A stretch of 64,000 nt of DNA from Timema cristinae. Lineage: Eukaryota; Arthropoda; Insecta; Phasmatodea; Timematidae. Numbering within the stretch: the first letter of the stretch is position 1; every line of letters begins with the position of its first letter. The translations under genes were made by a program, and so were the position numbers. Shown here piece after piece: positions 12,003 through 21,865 of this stretch. The stretch covers positions 1 to 64,000 of the forward strand of contig JBCFYV010000849.1 of assembly GCA_039000515.1 (NCBI GenBank), written 5' to 3'. The notes below the pieces were generated by a model, which searched no databases, was not told the DNA's origin, and saw nothing but the letters and a program-made list of their open reading frames with translations.

Positions 12003-12276
12003 CGGTGACCTAGTGGTCTAGGGGTAAGGTGTCAGACTTCTGTGCTGGCAGCCGGGGTTCAATCCTTGGTCCCGGCACAGATTTATCTTATTTCCAAACC
12101 CTTCCTTCACCTCTGACAAGACATCTTGTGAATGTAGGGAATGCCAGGCCACCACCGTGGTTCGGATTCCACGTTAAACTGTAGGTCCTTCATTTCATCT
12201 CACAATAACCCTACAATTACACATTAGCGTAAGTGCGTATAACCCGAACGGGTAGTAAGACGCGGTGCTAATAATA
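12003..12276 (+). repeat. SINE family A, full-length
   Basis: The cleanest copy. Head 'gacctagtggtctagggg' (A box) and 'ggggttcaatccttgg' (B box) form internal RNA polymerase III promoter motifs. The body and 'gacgcggtgctaat' tail match the copy at 11233. The two copies lie in the same orientation in one host element. Confidence 0.87.
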
Positions 12277-12714
12277 ATCTAACTAGGGTCCGCTAATTAC
12301 GCGCTCGCTCGCTCGCGCGCTCGCCAGTTTGGCCACCCAGTCGCTTGCGCGCTCGCTCGCACGCTTGGCAGTCTGGCCGAACCCTTAGCCCGAAAATAGG
12401 CCGCACCCTAAATTTTCGACAACTTTTAGAGAAAAAAAACAATATTCTCAATTAAATATGATCAGTGTATTAAATCATTTGAAAATAGAAATTGTTTAAT
12501 GGTAGGTGCTTACACTTAAAATTAGGTTACTTAAATAAAGTCACTTTCATAGAAAAAACTCACAATATTTACACATAAAATGATGTCACTTGGAAATAAA
12601 AAAGTAAGTAATTCATACTCCAAATTAAATCACTTGGAAAAAAAGGTAAGTTGTTCACACTTAATTCCCTGGCTAAAACCCACTCTTTTCTCAACATGAT
12701 CCGTCATGTTGCAC

Positions 12715-12882
12715 TTCCGAATTTAATAAAAGCACTAAATTGTTCTCACAGAATAAATGTTCCAAATTTAATACACGCACTAAATTATTGTTCTCACAAT
12801 AGAATAAATGTTTCGAATTTAATACACGCATTAAATTATTGTTCTCACAATAGAATAAATGTTTACCATTTAACATGCATAC
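12715..12882 (+). repeat. Tandem array, about 49-base units
   Basis: The phrase 'tgttctcaca' recurs at 12741, 12789 and 12840, each followed by 'gaataaatgtt' and preceded by 'taaattat'. A further unit begins at about 13818, beyond the DNA element at 12886-13814, showing that the element interrupted the array. The two opposite-strand reading frames here are products of the repetition. Confidence 0.8.
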
Positions 12883-12885
12883 TAA

Positions 12886-13814
12886 AGCCCGTATCACACG
12901 ACACTTGCTTATACTAGAATTCAAGTGTGCTAGTTAGCACCTAGATATCTGTATACTAGCTAGTACAATGGAAATGGGACTATAGTATTCACACGCTGCT
13001 AGTTTGGTACTAGGTTCTAGTGCAAATATTTCTCGAACGTCAGAGATTAATTTTGAGTGCAGCAGCTGAATTAATTACTAATAAAGATATTGACAATTAT
13101 GAGAGGGAGCGTAGGAAAAAGAGTATATACACGGGAATGGTTGGGAAAGACGAAATAATGGTCTCAGGATGCTAAATACGATATATTCAGAGGTTAGGTA
13201 ATATACATTCGGGGTGACACAAACGTTTAGTAGCTCCCTACATTTGTATTCATTTATTTACATTGTGGTCAGAGGCCCCTAAGCCCACGGGTGTCCAAGT
13301 AAAGTATCCTTGATACACAAATGTTCTTTTTTAAGCCTACGCACACTTTATATTATAAAAAAAACCGCCCAAGGTTGGCATGCTATCAAATTTATTTAGA
13401 TTAAAATTGGGTCTGGAACACAGTTTGTCGTTTTTAGATGACATGTTTTAAATTAAATTTATATATATTAAATATATTGTCATACTGTGGCAATTTGGTA
13501 TTATATAAACAAGGTTGTTTATAATAATTTTCTGCCAACAACAAAATCACATCTATGACCATGTTGGCGTCATTTATTCCATTTCTCTACACAACAGTCT
13601 CAGCGCGCATGATTGGTTGAATTACACAGACTAGTGTCGAAACTAGTACGAAAATAGCACGTGTTCTATCCTCACAACTAGTATGGTAGCCAGTACCAAG
13701 TGGCAGAACCAGTATACTTTTTCTGATTCACACGACGCTAGATGATGACGTGCTAGCTTGTGCTAGCTAGCACACTGGATTTCAAGTACGAGCTAGTGTC
13801 GTGTGATACGGACT
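12886..13814. mobile_element. Second Harbinger-like element, TAA target duplication
   Basis: The ends are AGCCCGTATCACACGACACT and the inverse of AGTCCGTATCACACGACACT, continuing as imperfect inverted repeats for about 60 bases. TAA lies on both sides (12883-12885 and 13815-13817). The interrupted tandem array resumes exactly at the right TAA, which confirms the boundaries. Near 13060-13170 a frame-shifted stretch reads 'YERERRKKSIYT' then 'EWLGKTK', similar to the Arg-rich start and R-x-W-L segment of Harbinger transposases. This would be a relic only. Confidence 0.78.
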
Positions 13815-13817
13815 TAA

Positions 13818-15318
13818 GTTATTGTTCTCACAGTAAAATAATTGTTGACCAACATACTGAAACAAAATCTCACTAGAAATATTTAAGCTCACTTTACCAA
13901 AAGTGTATATTGCCGATAGAATGCGCTGAAAAATAATTTTATTTTACAGCTATTATGGCTCAAATATTGTACACACAAATAAGATAGTAATTCTTCATAT
14001 ATTTTTAAATAACTTAGCCATCTGTCATGGTTCATCTATTTTTAAATAACTTTGCCAACTGTCGTGGTTAATCTATTTTAAAATAATTTTGCCAACTATC
14101 AAGGTTAATTTATTTTTAAATAGCGGTGGCGAGATATATCGATTCAACAACATGTATATCCTATAGGTACAACATTGAATGTGTATTATCTAAGAGTGCG
14201 ATTATAGGCCGCATTAGAGTTTTATGAGAGCTGTTTCTCGGAAAAAAATGCGGTTTATTTTTGGGCCAATACGGTATATAGTTATAAAAACAACTCCTTT
14301 CATAATCCATCCTAACTAACTTTCTCCACATTTCCTTATATTTGGATACTCCCTTCGCTTCTGTGCTATTTAGTTTTCATATGTTGGTATCTGATTTAAA
14401 AAAAAAAAAAAAGTTACTAGGATTTATCTATTCCCTTCTTACACTGTTCTCAATGGCTGCATCTATCCTGCTTGTTAAAGATCATTTAAAAATGTATATT
14501 GACGTAGAAGTAGATATTTAAAATCAATAAATGGTGATTTGTTGAGCTTAATATATATTTATTTATGACTATCAAGTTGGTTGCAGATATATATATTAAT
14601 TTATAGATATTATTTTGTAATTTAGGTCATATTTTCATACTTTGAATTATTTTCATGTCATTTTTAAGCATTTATTTAGAGTAATATATTCTTTTTATAT
14701 AGATACTCAAACAATTTTTCACCATTCAGTTGTCAGATGTAACAAGATAATGTAGGCTTTAAATTAATCACATGCATTCTTAAACTTTTGTAAATGGAAA
14801 ATCCACATCAGTGAAGCGCTGAAACTAAAATGTAAATGTTTCTGTGGGAAGGGGTAGCTATTGCTTACAAAGATGGTAGCCTACTTGTAAATCATCATTA
14901 ATGTTTAGCAAAATACAAATTTGCTAAAGTTTTTCATTGCATTGATATATTTTACCTTCCATTTGTGAAGGACTTGTTTGAGCTTTGCATACATTCTTTT
15001 CGTTTACATTTTTTAGTAATCATTTAAATTTAAAGTAATTTTTTATGTTATTATATAACTATTATTAATTATAATGACTTAAAAGAACTTCTGCTCATTT
15101 AGTATGTCTCCGGATGAACCCCGAGACATACAGCGGCTGTTCATCTCCAGCTGGAATCTACATCTTAAAGTACGCAAGCCATAGATAGGCGGCCATCCTA
15201 TGACTTCTGATTATTGCTAGTTGCAAACATGTCTTTATGTTTATGTACATTCTAAATTCTGATTATACTCTGTTATATATGATAGTCACATTATGGCTAT
15301 CAACAATAGTATATATAC
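13818..15318. other. Remaining intron sequence, with short tandem repeat
   Basis: No gene is seen. At 14005-14125 three units of about 39 bases repeat 'ttttaaataactttgccaac' with small changes. Around 15100-15130 there is a short palindrome-like 'gtatgtctccgg'/'cgagacatac'. The rest is AT-rich. Confidence 0.55.
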
Positions 15319-15505
15319 CATTTGCTGAGCATCTTGCGTGAAAGGGGCACATAAGCATATGGGTCCGGCAGACCCTTCCTCTTCATGTCTCCTCTCGCTT
15401 TCTTAGAGCGGTACACAGCGCCAGATGTCAAACCTTGGAGGTCCTTCTTCTTGGCTTTCTGTTTCTTGGCCACTTTTACAGGCCTGTGAATACCTGAACC
15501 CCCGG
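15319..15505 (-). CDS. RRP12: RRP12 penultimate exon
   Basis: On the minus strand the exon follows an acceptor 'tgtttatctag' and reads [20 protein letters not shown], then [20 protein letters not shown] and [12 protein letters not shown]. The family signature near the C-terminus is AGGSGIHRP, a Lys-rich linker, Y-x-(A/S)KKA-GD-K-KG-PDPYAY-PL-R, so the assignment is firm. The exon enters in phase with two bases (CC, giving alanine if the upstream exon supplies G) and leaves at TG|GTATAT. Upstream exons, which encode the HEAT repeats, were not found in this window. The 18.5 kb element starting at 16755 lies in the next intron or upstream of it. Partial gene. Confidence 0.87.
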
Positions 15506-16754
15506 CTAGATAAACAGATAAAAATTCATCACCATTACTTGAAATATTAAAATATTTGAGATTTTGTAATATTACGTTAAGCAGGAGTGGGTCGTTCCAA
15601 TAATTTAATCCTGAAAGTTAATCCATTATTTCCCTAGAACCATTAATATTAGCTATTTTAGAGCTATTACGCTATAGCCAAACTTAAGGACAAAACTGAT
15701 ACCAGACAATTAGTTTACTGACTGTTTTTCCCCACCAGAGCATAATATCCGTTCAGACTATATTCACACAATAGTTCTACTCAACTTAGGAGTGAGAAAA
15801 GGTACTATTTTAAAGCAAATTTACCTAAATTGTATGGAGAGAGAATGAGAAACCATTTAGGGAAAAACACACTAAGTATACCAGACAGGGATTCAAACTC
15901 TTATCTTCTTGTCACCAGCAAATACAGTCACCAGAGAGTGACGTGTTAGGTCATACAACCATCAATGTGGGTACCATTTAAATGAATGTGGATTCCCATT
16001 CACAAAATAAAATGCTAATATCTAGTTAAAATTTATTTTCTGTAGCTACTAAAGAATTCATAAAAACAGAAAAAAAATTGAAGGAAAAATCATACCAATG
16101 TGGAAAAGTCTTCCTCTTGTTACTAAGATTCAGAACTAGATTTGAAAGTATGTTTTCATAGGTAAGATAAGGATTAAGATTCAAATTTTTATATGAGTGG
16201 ATTATACCCATTTTGAATATTAGGATAAACAGATTTTTAATTTGACTATAAATTAATACTCGTATGTTGGAGAATGCCATATGAACATGATGATCAAAAC
16301 CTGGCTTAACTAGAGGATGCTCAGAGCTATGTATTTTTTTATAGTTATTTTTAGAATCGTGCCTTATTAAACGTTCAGGTTATACACTCATGTACTAATT
16401 ACACTAATGTTTTTAGGGATAAGAATGGTTATATTTAGAGGAAGTGTACCCGCATTTGTGTGAAGGGAGGGTGAAAACTATTTAGGAAAAAACACCTTGA
16501 ATACACCCAACTGAAATTTTAACCTCAATCTCCCCGTCATCGGCAGTCTAGTCTACTGCGAGAGTAGCGTGTTAGGCCATGCGGCCATCAAAGCGGGTCT
16601 ACCTATTTTAATTTCATGCCCAGGCCTTTACTTATTTTTTAAGGGATAGTTTACAAGGCACATGTGTGAATTTAAAACACATCAATAACAAATTAATGTA
16701 AACTATTGTACTGTAATTTGTGCAAGAGTTGCTGTACCACCTGCATCTTTACAA
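15506..16754. other. Non-coding, with tRNA-related SINE remnants
   Basis: Two minus-strand tRNA-like pieces are visible. At about 15880-15960 'cagggattcaaactcttat' resembles an inverted B box followed by 'gtgttaggtcatac'. At about 16490-16590 a related copy has 'ggcagtctagtctactgcg' and 'gtgttaggccatgcggcc'. A plus-strand relative is at 62310-62400. No gene was recognised. Confidence 0.5.
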
Positions 16755-17075
16755 TAGCCCAGTCAAAATAGACATTGACCCTGCATAAATTCACAACAAG
16801 CTGAAAATTTACAGGCACGTAAGGGATACCACTCTAATGAAATCCTGAAAAGTTCCCATTGATCCGTGTGTACAAAATTTTTTATTCAAGGTCAAATGTT
16901 TTATTTTTATTTTTTGGCCAAACAGTTAGTTTTACGATAAAAATAGCTCAGACTAAAATTGTAGATCAGGTAATTATCTACTAAAATTGTCCTTATACTT
17001 TTTTCTCTAAGATTTACCATTTCTGAGAAAAAGCCATTCGAAAGTTAGCTGGAGCTGTATTCTCCATAATATGCA
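16755..17075 (+). repeat. Left arm, outer inverted repeat
   Basis: Inverse counterpart of 34930-35263. Shared segments include 'gacattgaccctgcataaatt', 'ctgagaaaaagccattcgaa' (one base differs) and 'agttagctggagctgtatt'. It ends at 'ccataatatgca', where the right arm continues directly into the inner block but the left arm is interrupted. Confidence 0.88.
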
Positions 17076-17277
17076 CACGTTTCCACGCCACCTATGAGGT
17101 AGTGTACGAGGCACTTTTTTTTAACGTGGTTTCCCCGGTAGGCATACTCCACCGTCTGTTGTAGTGGTAAATCAGATCTTATTGAGCTTATTCTTCATTT
17201 CTTTTTCCATAATTATCTTCTTCTTCATTTCATTTTCCATAATTATCTTCTTCTTTTTCCTTTGTATCCTCCTGAGT

Positions 17278-18810
17278 CTATGTAAATTGTTCGTCGTTGA
17301 TGTTGGTATCTTCTTCTGTTGAAAGTTCAAAGTTTGAACACGACTGGCCTTGACAACTGATGCATGTTGTTGAACAAAATAAGCCCACTTTTTTGCAACT
17401 GCATTTCGAACTACACCCCTTCTTGCAATTACAAAAAATGGTGTTAAGGAGCTTCTCTGGTGCAGGTGGAAGTAGAGTATGGATTGGCTCCAGTATATTG
17501 TCAATTAGCTTCCAACCCATTCTTGTGGATCCAGTGTATTGCCAAGCCACACTTGAACCTGGTAATACACTCGATAGAAATGTTGCTGAGCAGAAGCTGA
17601 GGTTGGAGGAAGACAAGCTAATTGAACACGTTTTTTTATTACGTGATTGTTTAGCAAAGGATAAGTAACGATACTTATCAATGCAGGTGATTTTTGCTGG
17701 AGCTCCATACATTGAAAGAAGAAAGCGAATTCCGTGAACGATTAGAGTTCCTGGCGTAGAATTTAAATCTTCGAACACTTGGGCACATCTCACTAAATCC
17801 TGTTTTTCGAATAATTTCAAAATTGATGTTTTACCCCTCCTGAATAATGCTGATGTAGTATCACAGCCGGTGAAAGCATGTAAAAATAAAAGATGGCGTT
17901 TACATTTAGGGAAAGCCAATAAACTCTCATTTGAAAACATTTCTGAAGATTGTTGAGCCTTGCCAGGTTTCAAAAAATAAAATAATTTTGTCACTTGGAG
18001 TTCGAGCAGTAATTAATACCAACAGATCAATGTCTTCACCAACAACAACATTTATATTTGCTGGATTAAATTGATTGATTGCAGTTTCAACAATAAGTAC
18101 ATCAGCATCATTGTCAGCTTGCTTAACTAAAATATTCTCAGTAGTAAATTTATCTTTTAGCATTATAATGAACCGAGACTTATTATGAACATTCGATAAA
18201 AATTGTTGTTGGCTAGTTGGAACTGTCATATGTTGGTCAAAGAGAACATTAGAGCAAGCTGCTGATTTTGTCACACGGCGACGTTGTTCGGAAGCTTTAA
18301 TATTTTTTGTTGAATCGTTATAACCATCGAATAATATGGTTTCTTTTTGACCAAAATGTTGCTGAAGGTATCTTCTCGATCCCAGACCACACGATGCAAT
18401 AAATATCCGTCATCAATAGTATACGTAGCATTTATGTTATCAATATAGATTTTTAGCTTTTGAAAGCAGTCATAAATGGCTGATTTTTGTGATTTCCGCA
18501 TTCCAAGCTCATCGAATAATGATAACGGGTAGGGAGCTAATTCATATTAAAAATATTTTTCGATTTCAGTCTCAAATGCCGTAGTAATAATACTCATGCG
18601 TTGAAATAATAACACTGGGTCAATAGGTACTGTACTTTCTCATCATGAATTTTTATCGAGCTACTCACAGCTAAGAGAGGAGTTACTTTATCAGCACGTT
18701 TAAGTTTAATGTTATCAAACGTCAATCCTGTTATTTTAGATATGGTGGAAATCCCAACTTCACGAGCATTGTGGCAGTTAATTTTGTCATAACCAACTTC
18801 TCAGAATTAC
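17278..18810 (-). pseudogene. Broken FEN/PIN-like protein with C-terminal CXC-type cysteine cluster
   Basis: The minus strand carries one gene in pieces. From 5' to 3': 'VPIDPVLLFQRM' (near 18640), a 'YELAPYPLSLFDE' segment, 'LHRVVW' (near 18400), FDGYND (near 18335), DADVLIVETA, VVGEDIDLLVL (near 18030), 'LFLHAFTGCDTTSALF' (near 17870), and a C-terminal Cys-rich cluster C-NC-KKGC-SKC-SC-KKVG-FC (near 17400) resembling CXC/TSO1-like repeats. The FDGY and GEDIDLL motifs recall the acidic active-site strands of FEN1/PIN-like nucleases. This family is common in arthropod and cnidarian genomes; a function is not established. The frame is broken by shifts near 18640, 18360 and 17960 and by a stop near 18548. 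It lies in a 1.8 kb block present only in the left arm. Confidence 0.8.
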
Positions 18811-18881
18811 TCATTATAAATGTATTAGTCACGAAAACTTAAAATTTTACTTATATTACGCGTCAAATTATTTTCAGAGAC

Positions 18882-19498
18882 AGCATAAGTAGGGGGGGGT
18901 CGTTTCAGATCAGTCATTTATACATAAAACTGCCTATATGTCAGAGCGTTTATATCGAAAACGTTCTATATTTGGGGGGTCGTTTCGGATCAGTCATTTA
19001 TACATAAAACTGCCTATATGTCAGAGCGTTTATATCGAAAACGGTCTATATTTGGGGTTTGTTTTTTACCTCTCCCGCCCCTTTTCCCCTCCTCCTGCCC
19101 CTCCCCCATGGCATACGCCGGACATGTTGGTTGTTAATTAATTAATTGGTAGGATAGAGGCGTTGGAGTTATTATTGGTAGGATAGAGGTTTTTTTATTC
19201 ATCAATTAGGGCGCTGTAGTTTATTTGCTGAAGCATAGAGCCACTCGCGCTCCACGTCTTTCTCCTCCGATTGGTAGGATAGAGGTGTTTTTTATTCATC
19301 AATTAGGGCGCTGTAGTTTATTTGCTGAAGCATAGAGCCACCCGGGGCTAGCGCTCCACGTCTTTCTCCGCAGGCTGACCGATAGCAAATGACGCCAGCT
19401 TCTCCAACAGTGGCAATCAGCCTTTCACTTTTCCCTCCCCACCCCTCCCCCCCAGAGCAGGGGTTGTTCATCCTGGTTTTCGCCCTCCCCCGGTCATT
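18882..19498 (+). repeat. Left arm, inner inverted repeat
   Basis: Inverse counterpart of 34308-34918. It contains two tandem units with 'gtcatttatacataaaactg' (from about 18914 and 18993), a C-rich stretch ('cccctcctcctgcccctccc'), and two tandem units with 'agggcgctgtagtttatttg'. The same paired units appear inverted in the right arm, so they predate the arm duplication or are kept similar by conversion. Open frames here are not supported as genes. Confidence 0.87.
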
Positions 19499-19539
19499 CC
19501 TCCTCCTTCGCCACCCTGACGCCAGCCTGCTGGGGTGAC

Positions 19540-20484
19540 AAGTGACCTCGATAACCTTGGGTTTTCCCAATGACGTAATCATCGCAACCCTGGCGCCGGG
19601 CTGGCGGGCAGACAAGTTGGGACAAGAATAGATAGTGACCTCAGCAACCTGTGTGTTTCCTATGACGTAATCATTGCGTGTTATGTCGCAACTCTAATTA
19701 TGCACAATCAGGGGCCTCGTTATCCACAGTTAGGGGCCACTACCCCCGTCACAAGTCTACTAAAATTGGTTGTTTGGTAGTGTCTGTCGAGATGTCTGGA
19801 AATGTACCTCCACCCGCAGCTCTCGGATCGGACAACCTGGGTATTTTCCTATGCCGTAATCATTGCGTGTTATGTCGCAACTCTAGCAGCTCTAATTATG
19901 CACAATCAGGGGCCTCGGAATCCACAGTTAGGGGCCGCTATCCCCGGCACCAATGTATACTAAAATTGTTTGTTTGGTATCGTCTTTCTCAATGCATGGA
20001 TGTGTGTAACAGTCACGGACCGGAGGAGTAAGTTAGAATGGTTCCAGCGTTTATGTGGTGTGAGGGAGTGTATAAAACCACCATCCCCCTGAGCGAGATA
20101 TGAATCCACTGCCTCCAACGGCCATAACGTGTACCCGACCCTCCCAATACTTCTTAAACAAATAAATGTAATGTTTCCGTACATAAAAAAATGCATAAGT
20201 AATGACCGTAAATATATATCAGGGCTGAATACATGGCGACAGTTTGGTGGGTCGTCAAGACAAGAATGATGGCGCCAGGTTGGCGGGCAGACAAATCAGG
20301 ACAAGAATATATCGTGACCTCGACAACCTTGGGTTTTCCCAATGACGTAATCATCGCGTGTTATGTCGCAACCCTGGCGCCAGTATGTCGGCACAACAAG
20401 ACGAGTTGAGACAAGCTTAAATATCGAGGTCATCGACACGGGCGCCAAGTTGGTGGGCAGACAAGAATATATCGTGTGACGTCA
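19540..20484 (+). promoter_or_regulatory. Enhancer-like region: repeated Rel/kappaB-like plus CRE modules
   Basis: A module 'gggttttcccaatgacgtaa' occurs intact at 19559-19578 and 20331-20350. Degenerate forms lie near 19650-19670 and 19840-19860. It joins GGGTTTTCCC, which fits the Rel/Dorsal consensus, to TGACGTAA, a CRE/ATF half-variant, with two bases between. A perfect palindromic CRE, TGACGTCA, is at 20477-20484, 20 bases before the TATA box. Between the modules are two copies of a segment containing 'tatgcacaatcaggggcctc'. The arrangement is that of a compact inducible enhancer; the factor assignments are inference from consensus sequences. Confidence 0.6.
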
Positions 20485-20503
20485 AACGAGGGAGGGGGGT
20501 GGC

Positions 20504-20510
20504 TATAAAG
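20504..20510 (+). promoter_or_regulatory. TATA box of the plus-strand gene cluster
   Basis: TATAAAG sits 52 bases upstream of the ATG at 20562, within a G-rich setting. A start about 30 bases downstream, near 20535, would leave a short leader. The perfect CRE at 20477 is immediately upstream. Confidence 0.7.
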
Positions 20511-20561
20511 AGGGGTGCCCGCTTGGTTGTCTATTTATAAACGTTTGTAGAGCGGGCCAAT

Positions 20562-20852
20562 ATGGACAAGTTACAGCAGCTGGTAAATATCGTCGACGCG
20601 GTGCAGACCGTCAAATTGTGTGATCTAGCCGTAGATCAAAAGTACTCAGTTGATAAATTAAAAGCCGTCAATACAAAGTTCGGGAGACGTCTAATAGCCT
20701 ATCTAGACGGTGAGTTTTGTGTATTTTTACCCTGCCGGTTTGGTACTCTTACAGATGAAGACGTGTGTGAGTTAAATAAAGAAAAACTGGTATTTACCTG
20801 CGCCGGAGTAAAACCCGGTTCACCTACCATTGTGAACTTTGAACGCGTTTAA
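20562..20852 (+). CDS. Small protein (96 aa), arthropod 'FLP-RF' type, function unknown
   Basis: An uninterrupted 96-residue frame from ATG to TAA, the first ATG after a TATA box. The sequence is arranged as a helical N-terminus (MDKLQQLVNIVDAVQ), then KYSVDKLKAVNTKFGRRLIA, then a beta-rich part with 'FCVFLPCRFGTLT', 'VCELNKEKLVFTC' and 'TIVNFERV'. I recall many short predicted proteins of arthropods with the same pattern (Y-x-hydrophobic-x-x-LK-x-V-x-T-x-(F/Y)G, then F-x-VFLP-x-RF); they often occur in repeated or virus-like loci, with no established function. Compactness and mixed-charge beta content would suit a small nucleic-acid or protein-binding fold, but that is speculation. It is the first gene of the cluster, 75 bases before the next. 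Confidence 0.75.
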   Translation: MDKLQQLVNIVDAVQTVKLCDLAVDQKYSVDKLKAVNTKFGRRLIAYLDGEFCVFLPCRFGTLTDEDVCELNKEKLVFTCAGVKPGSPTIVNFERV

Positions 20853-20926
20853 GAGACACGGCAGTTAACAACAACAACGGGCAGCGGAGCACTCTACAGG
20901 ACGTTTAGCTCTCAGGTACGCTCACC

Positions 20927-21765
20927 ATGCTTCGATCCGGCTATATTAATTTAATGTTTGTGGGCCATACGATGGAGGGGCGTGCCTATATGACGGGAGA
21001 GAATGTTCACAGTGTCGCGGTGTGTGATAGACAGGTAATTTACAAAGTAGATGAGCGAGGCTACATAGAGTTTTGTGACTCTACCTGTCACACGATACGA
21101 GCGACGGAAGTACTACCCTACGAGAGAATCGTGGAAACGTATATGTGTGATATAACGTGCGCCGTTTACAATTTCCGCAAGGGGGACGTGGTAGCTGTGT
21201 TACCCCGACCTCCACCGCCGCCCTTCCGAGCTCCACACCACCCGTCACCGTACTTCATGCCACCGCCACCCTCAGAGAGACAGCCGTACACAGCCCCAGA
21301 GTCACAGCCGTACCCAGCCCCAGAGTACCCACCACCGGAGTCGTCTACCTACCAGACGTCACAGGCGTACCCGTCGTCAGAGTCGTCTGTCTACCAGTCA
21401 GTAGAGTCACCTGCGTGCCCACCGTCCGAGGCGTCTACCTACCAGGCGTCAGATTCACTGGCGTATCCACAGGCAGAGTCGTCTGTCTACCAGTCAACAG
21501 AGTCACCTGCGCGCCCACCACCGCCGGAGGTAAAGTCGAAGAACCTGTAAATCTCGAGGATTTAACAATTTATAAAAATTATTCAAATGTTAAAATTATA
21601 GGTGAAACGCCCGCCGACTACATACTCGGTCTGGGCAGTTTCGGTAACGTTTTCCTTCCAAAGTCAATATATTATTTGGATTGTAAGCGCTTTAAATCTA
21701 AAGCACGCTGTATGATATATCTCGGAGGACAAAGTGTGATGTTTAAAAGTGAATTAATAAACTAG
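20927..21765 (+). CDS. Proline/serine/tyrosine-rich linker protein with two flanking domains, frame-shifted
   Basis: ATG 20927 opens an N-terminal domain of about 90 residues (MLRSGYINLMFVGHTMEGRA onward, with four cysteines in 'VAVCDRQV', 'IEFCDSTC' and 'METYMCDITC'-like positions). A long low-complexity linker follows, built from units such as YPAPESQP and SSVYQSVESPACPP. This frame ends at 21550. The frame one base away becomes plausible at about 21535 and runs to TAG at 21763-21765, reading EEPVNLEDLTIYKN, 'GETPADYILGLGSFGNVF' and 'MIYLGGQSVMFKSELIN'. The most economical reading is a single protein with one frame change near 21530-21545. It could be an assembly error, a mutation, or programmed frameshifting. 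A donor-like AG|GTAAAG lies at the junction, but no acceptor is near enough to explain it by splicing. Not recognised as a known family. Confidence 0.6.
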
Positions 21766-21865
21766 ACGTACTCTGCTGCTGTCATCGGAGCTAGTGGTGA
21801 AATTTTGAAAAAAAAAACGTTAAGAGCGAGTGTTTATTTCTTTTGCTGCATCTCCAATTGACATT

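Larger units (their letters stand above)
10910..12384. mobile_element. Harbinger-like non-autonomous DNA element with TTA target duplication
   Basis: The left end reads GGGTACGGCCAGACTG. The right end is its near-perfect inverse, CAGTCTGGCCGAACCC. Both are flanked by TTA (10907-10909 and 12385-12387), the 3-base target duplication typical of PIF/Harbinger elements. Each end continues into GAGC-rich repeats with an internal second 'ggccacactg'/'ttggccaccc' motif. No transposase frame is visible, so it would need transposase in trans. Two SINE copies have inserted within it. Confidence 0.75.
1924..15318 (-). other. RRP12 last intron, 13.4 kb, filled with mobile elements
   Basis: This intron lies between the donor TG|GTATAT at 15318 and the acceptor CAG ending at 1924. 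It contains an LTR retrotransposon (3745-10377), two Harbinger-like elements (10910-12384 and 12886-13814), at least three SINE copies and several short tandem arrays. Without these insertions it would be only a few kilobases long. No other exon of RRP12 was found within it. Confidence 0.7.

Noticed and set aside
12651..12924. Overlapping plus and minus frames with repeated peptide units
   Set aside because: They come from the 49-base DNA tandem array (period near a multiple of three), with both strands open equally.
19292..19615. 107-codon minus-strand frame in the left inner arm
   Set aside because: It is made of the arm's tandem units and C-rich stretch, and shows no protein-like structure. 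The related frame in the right arm is interrupted.
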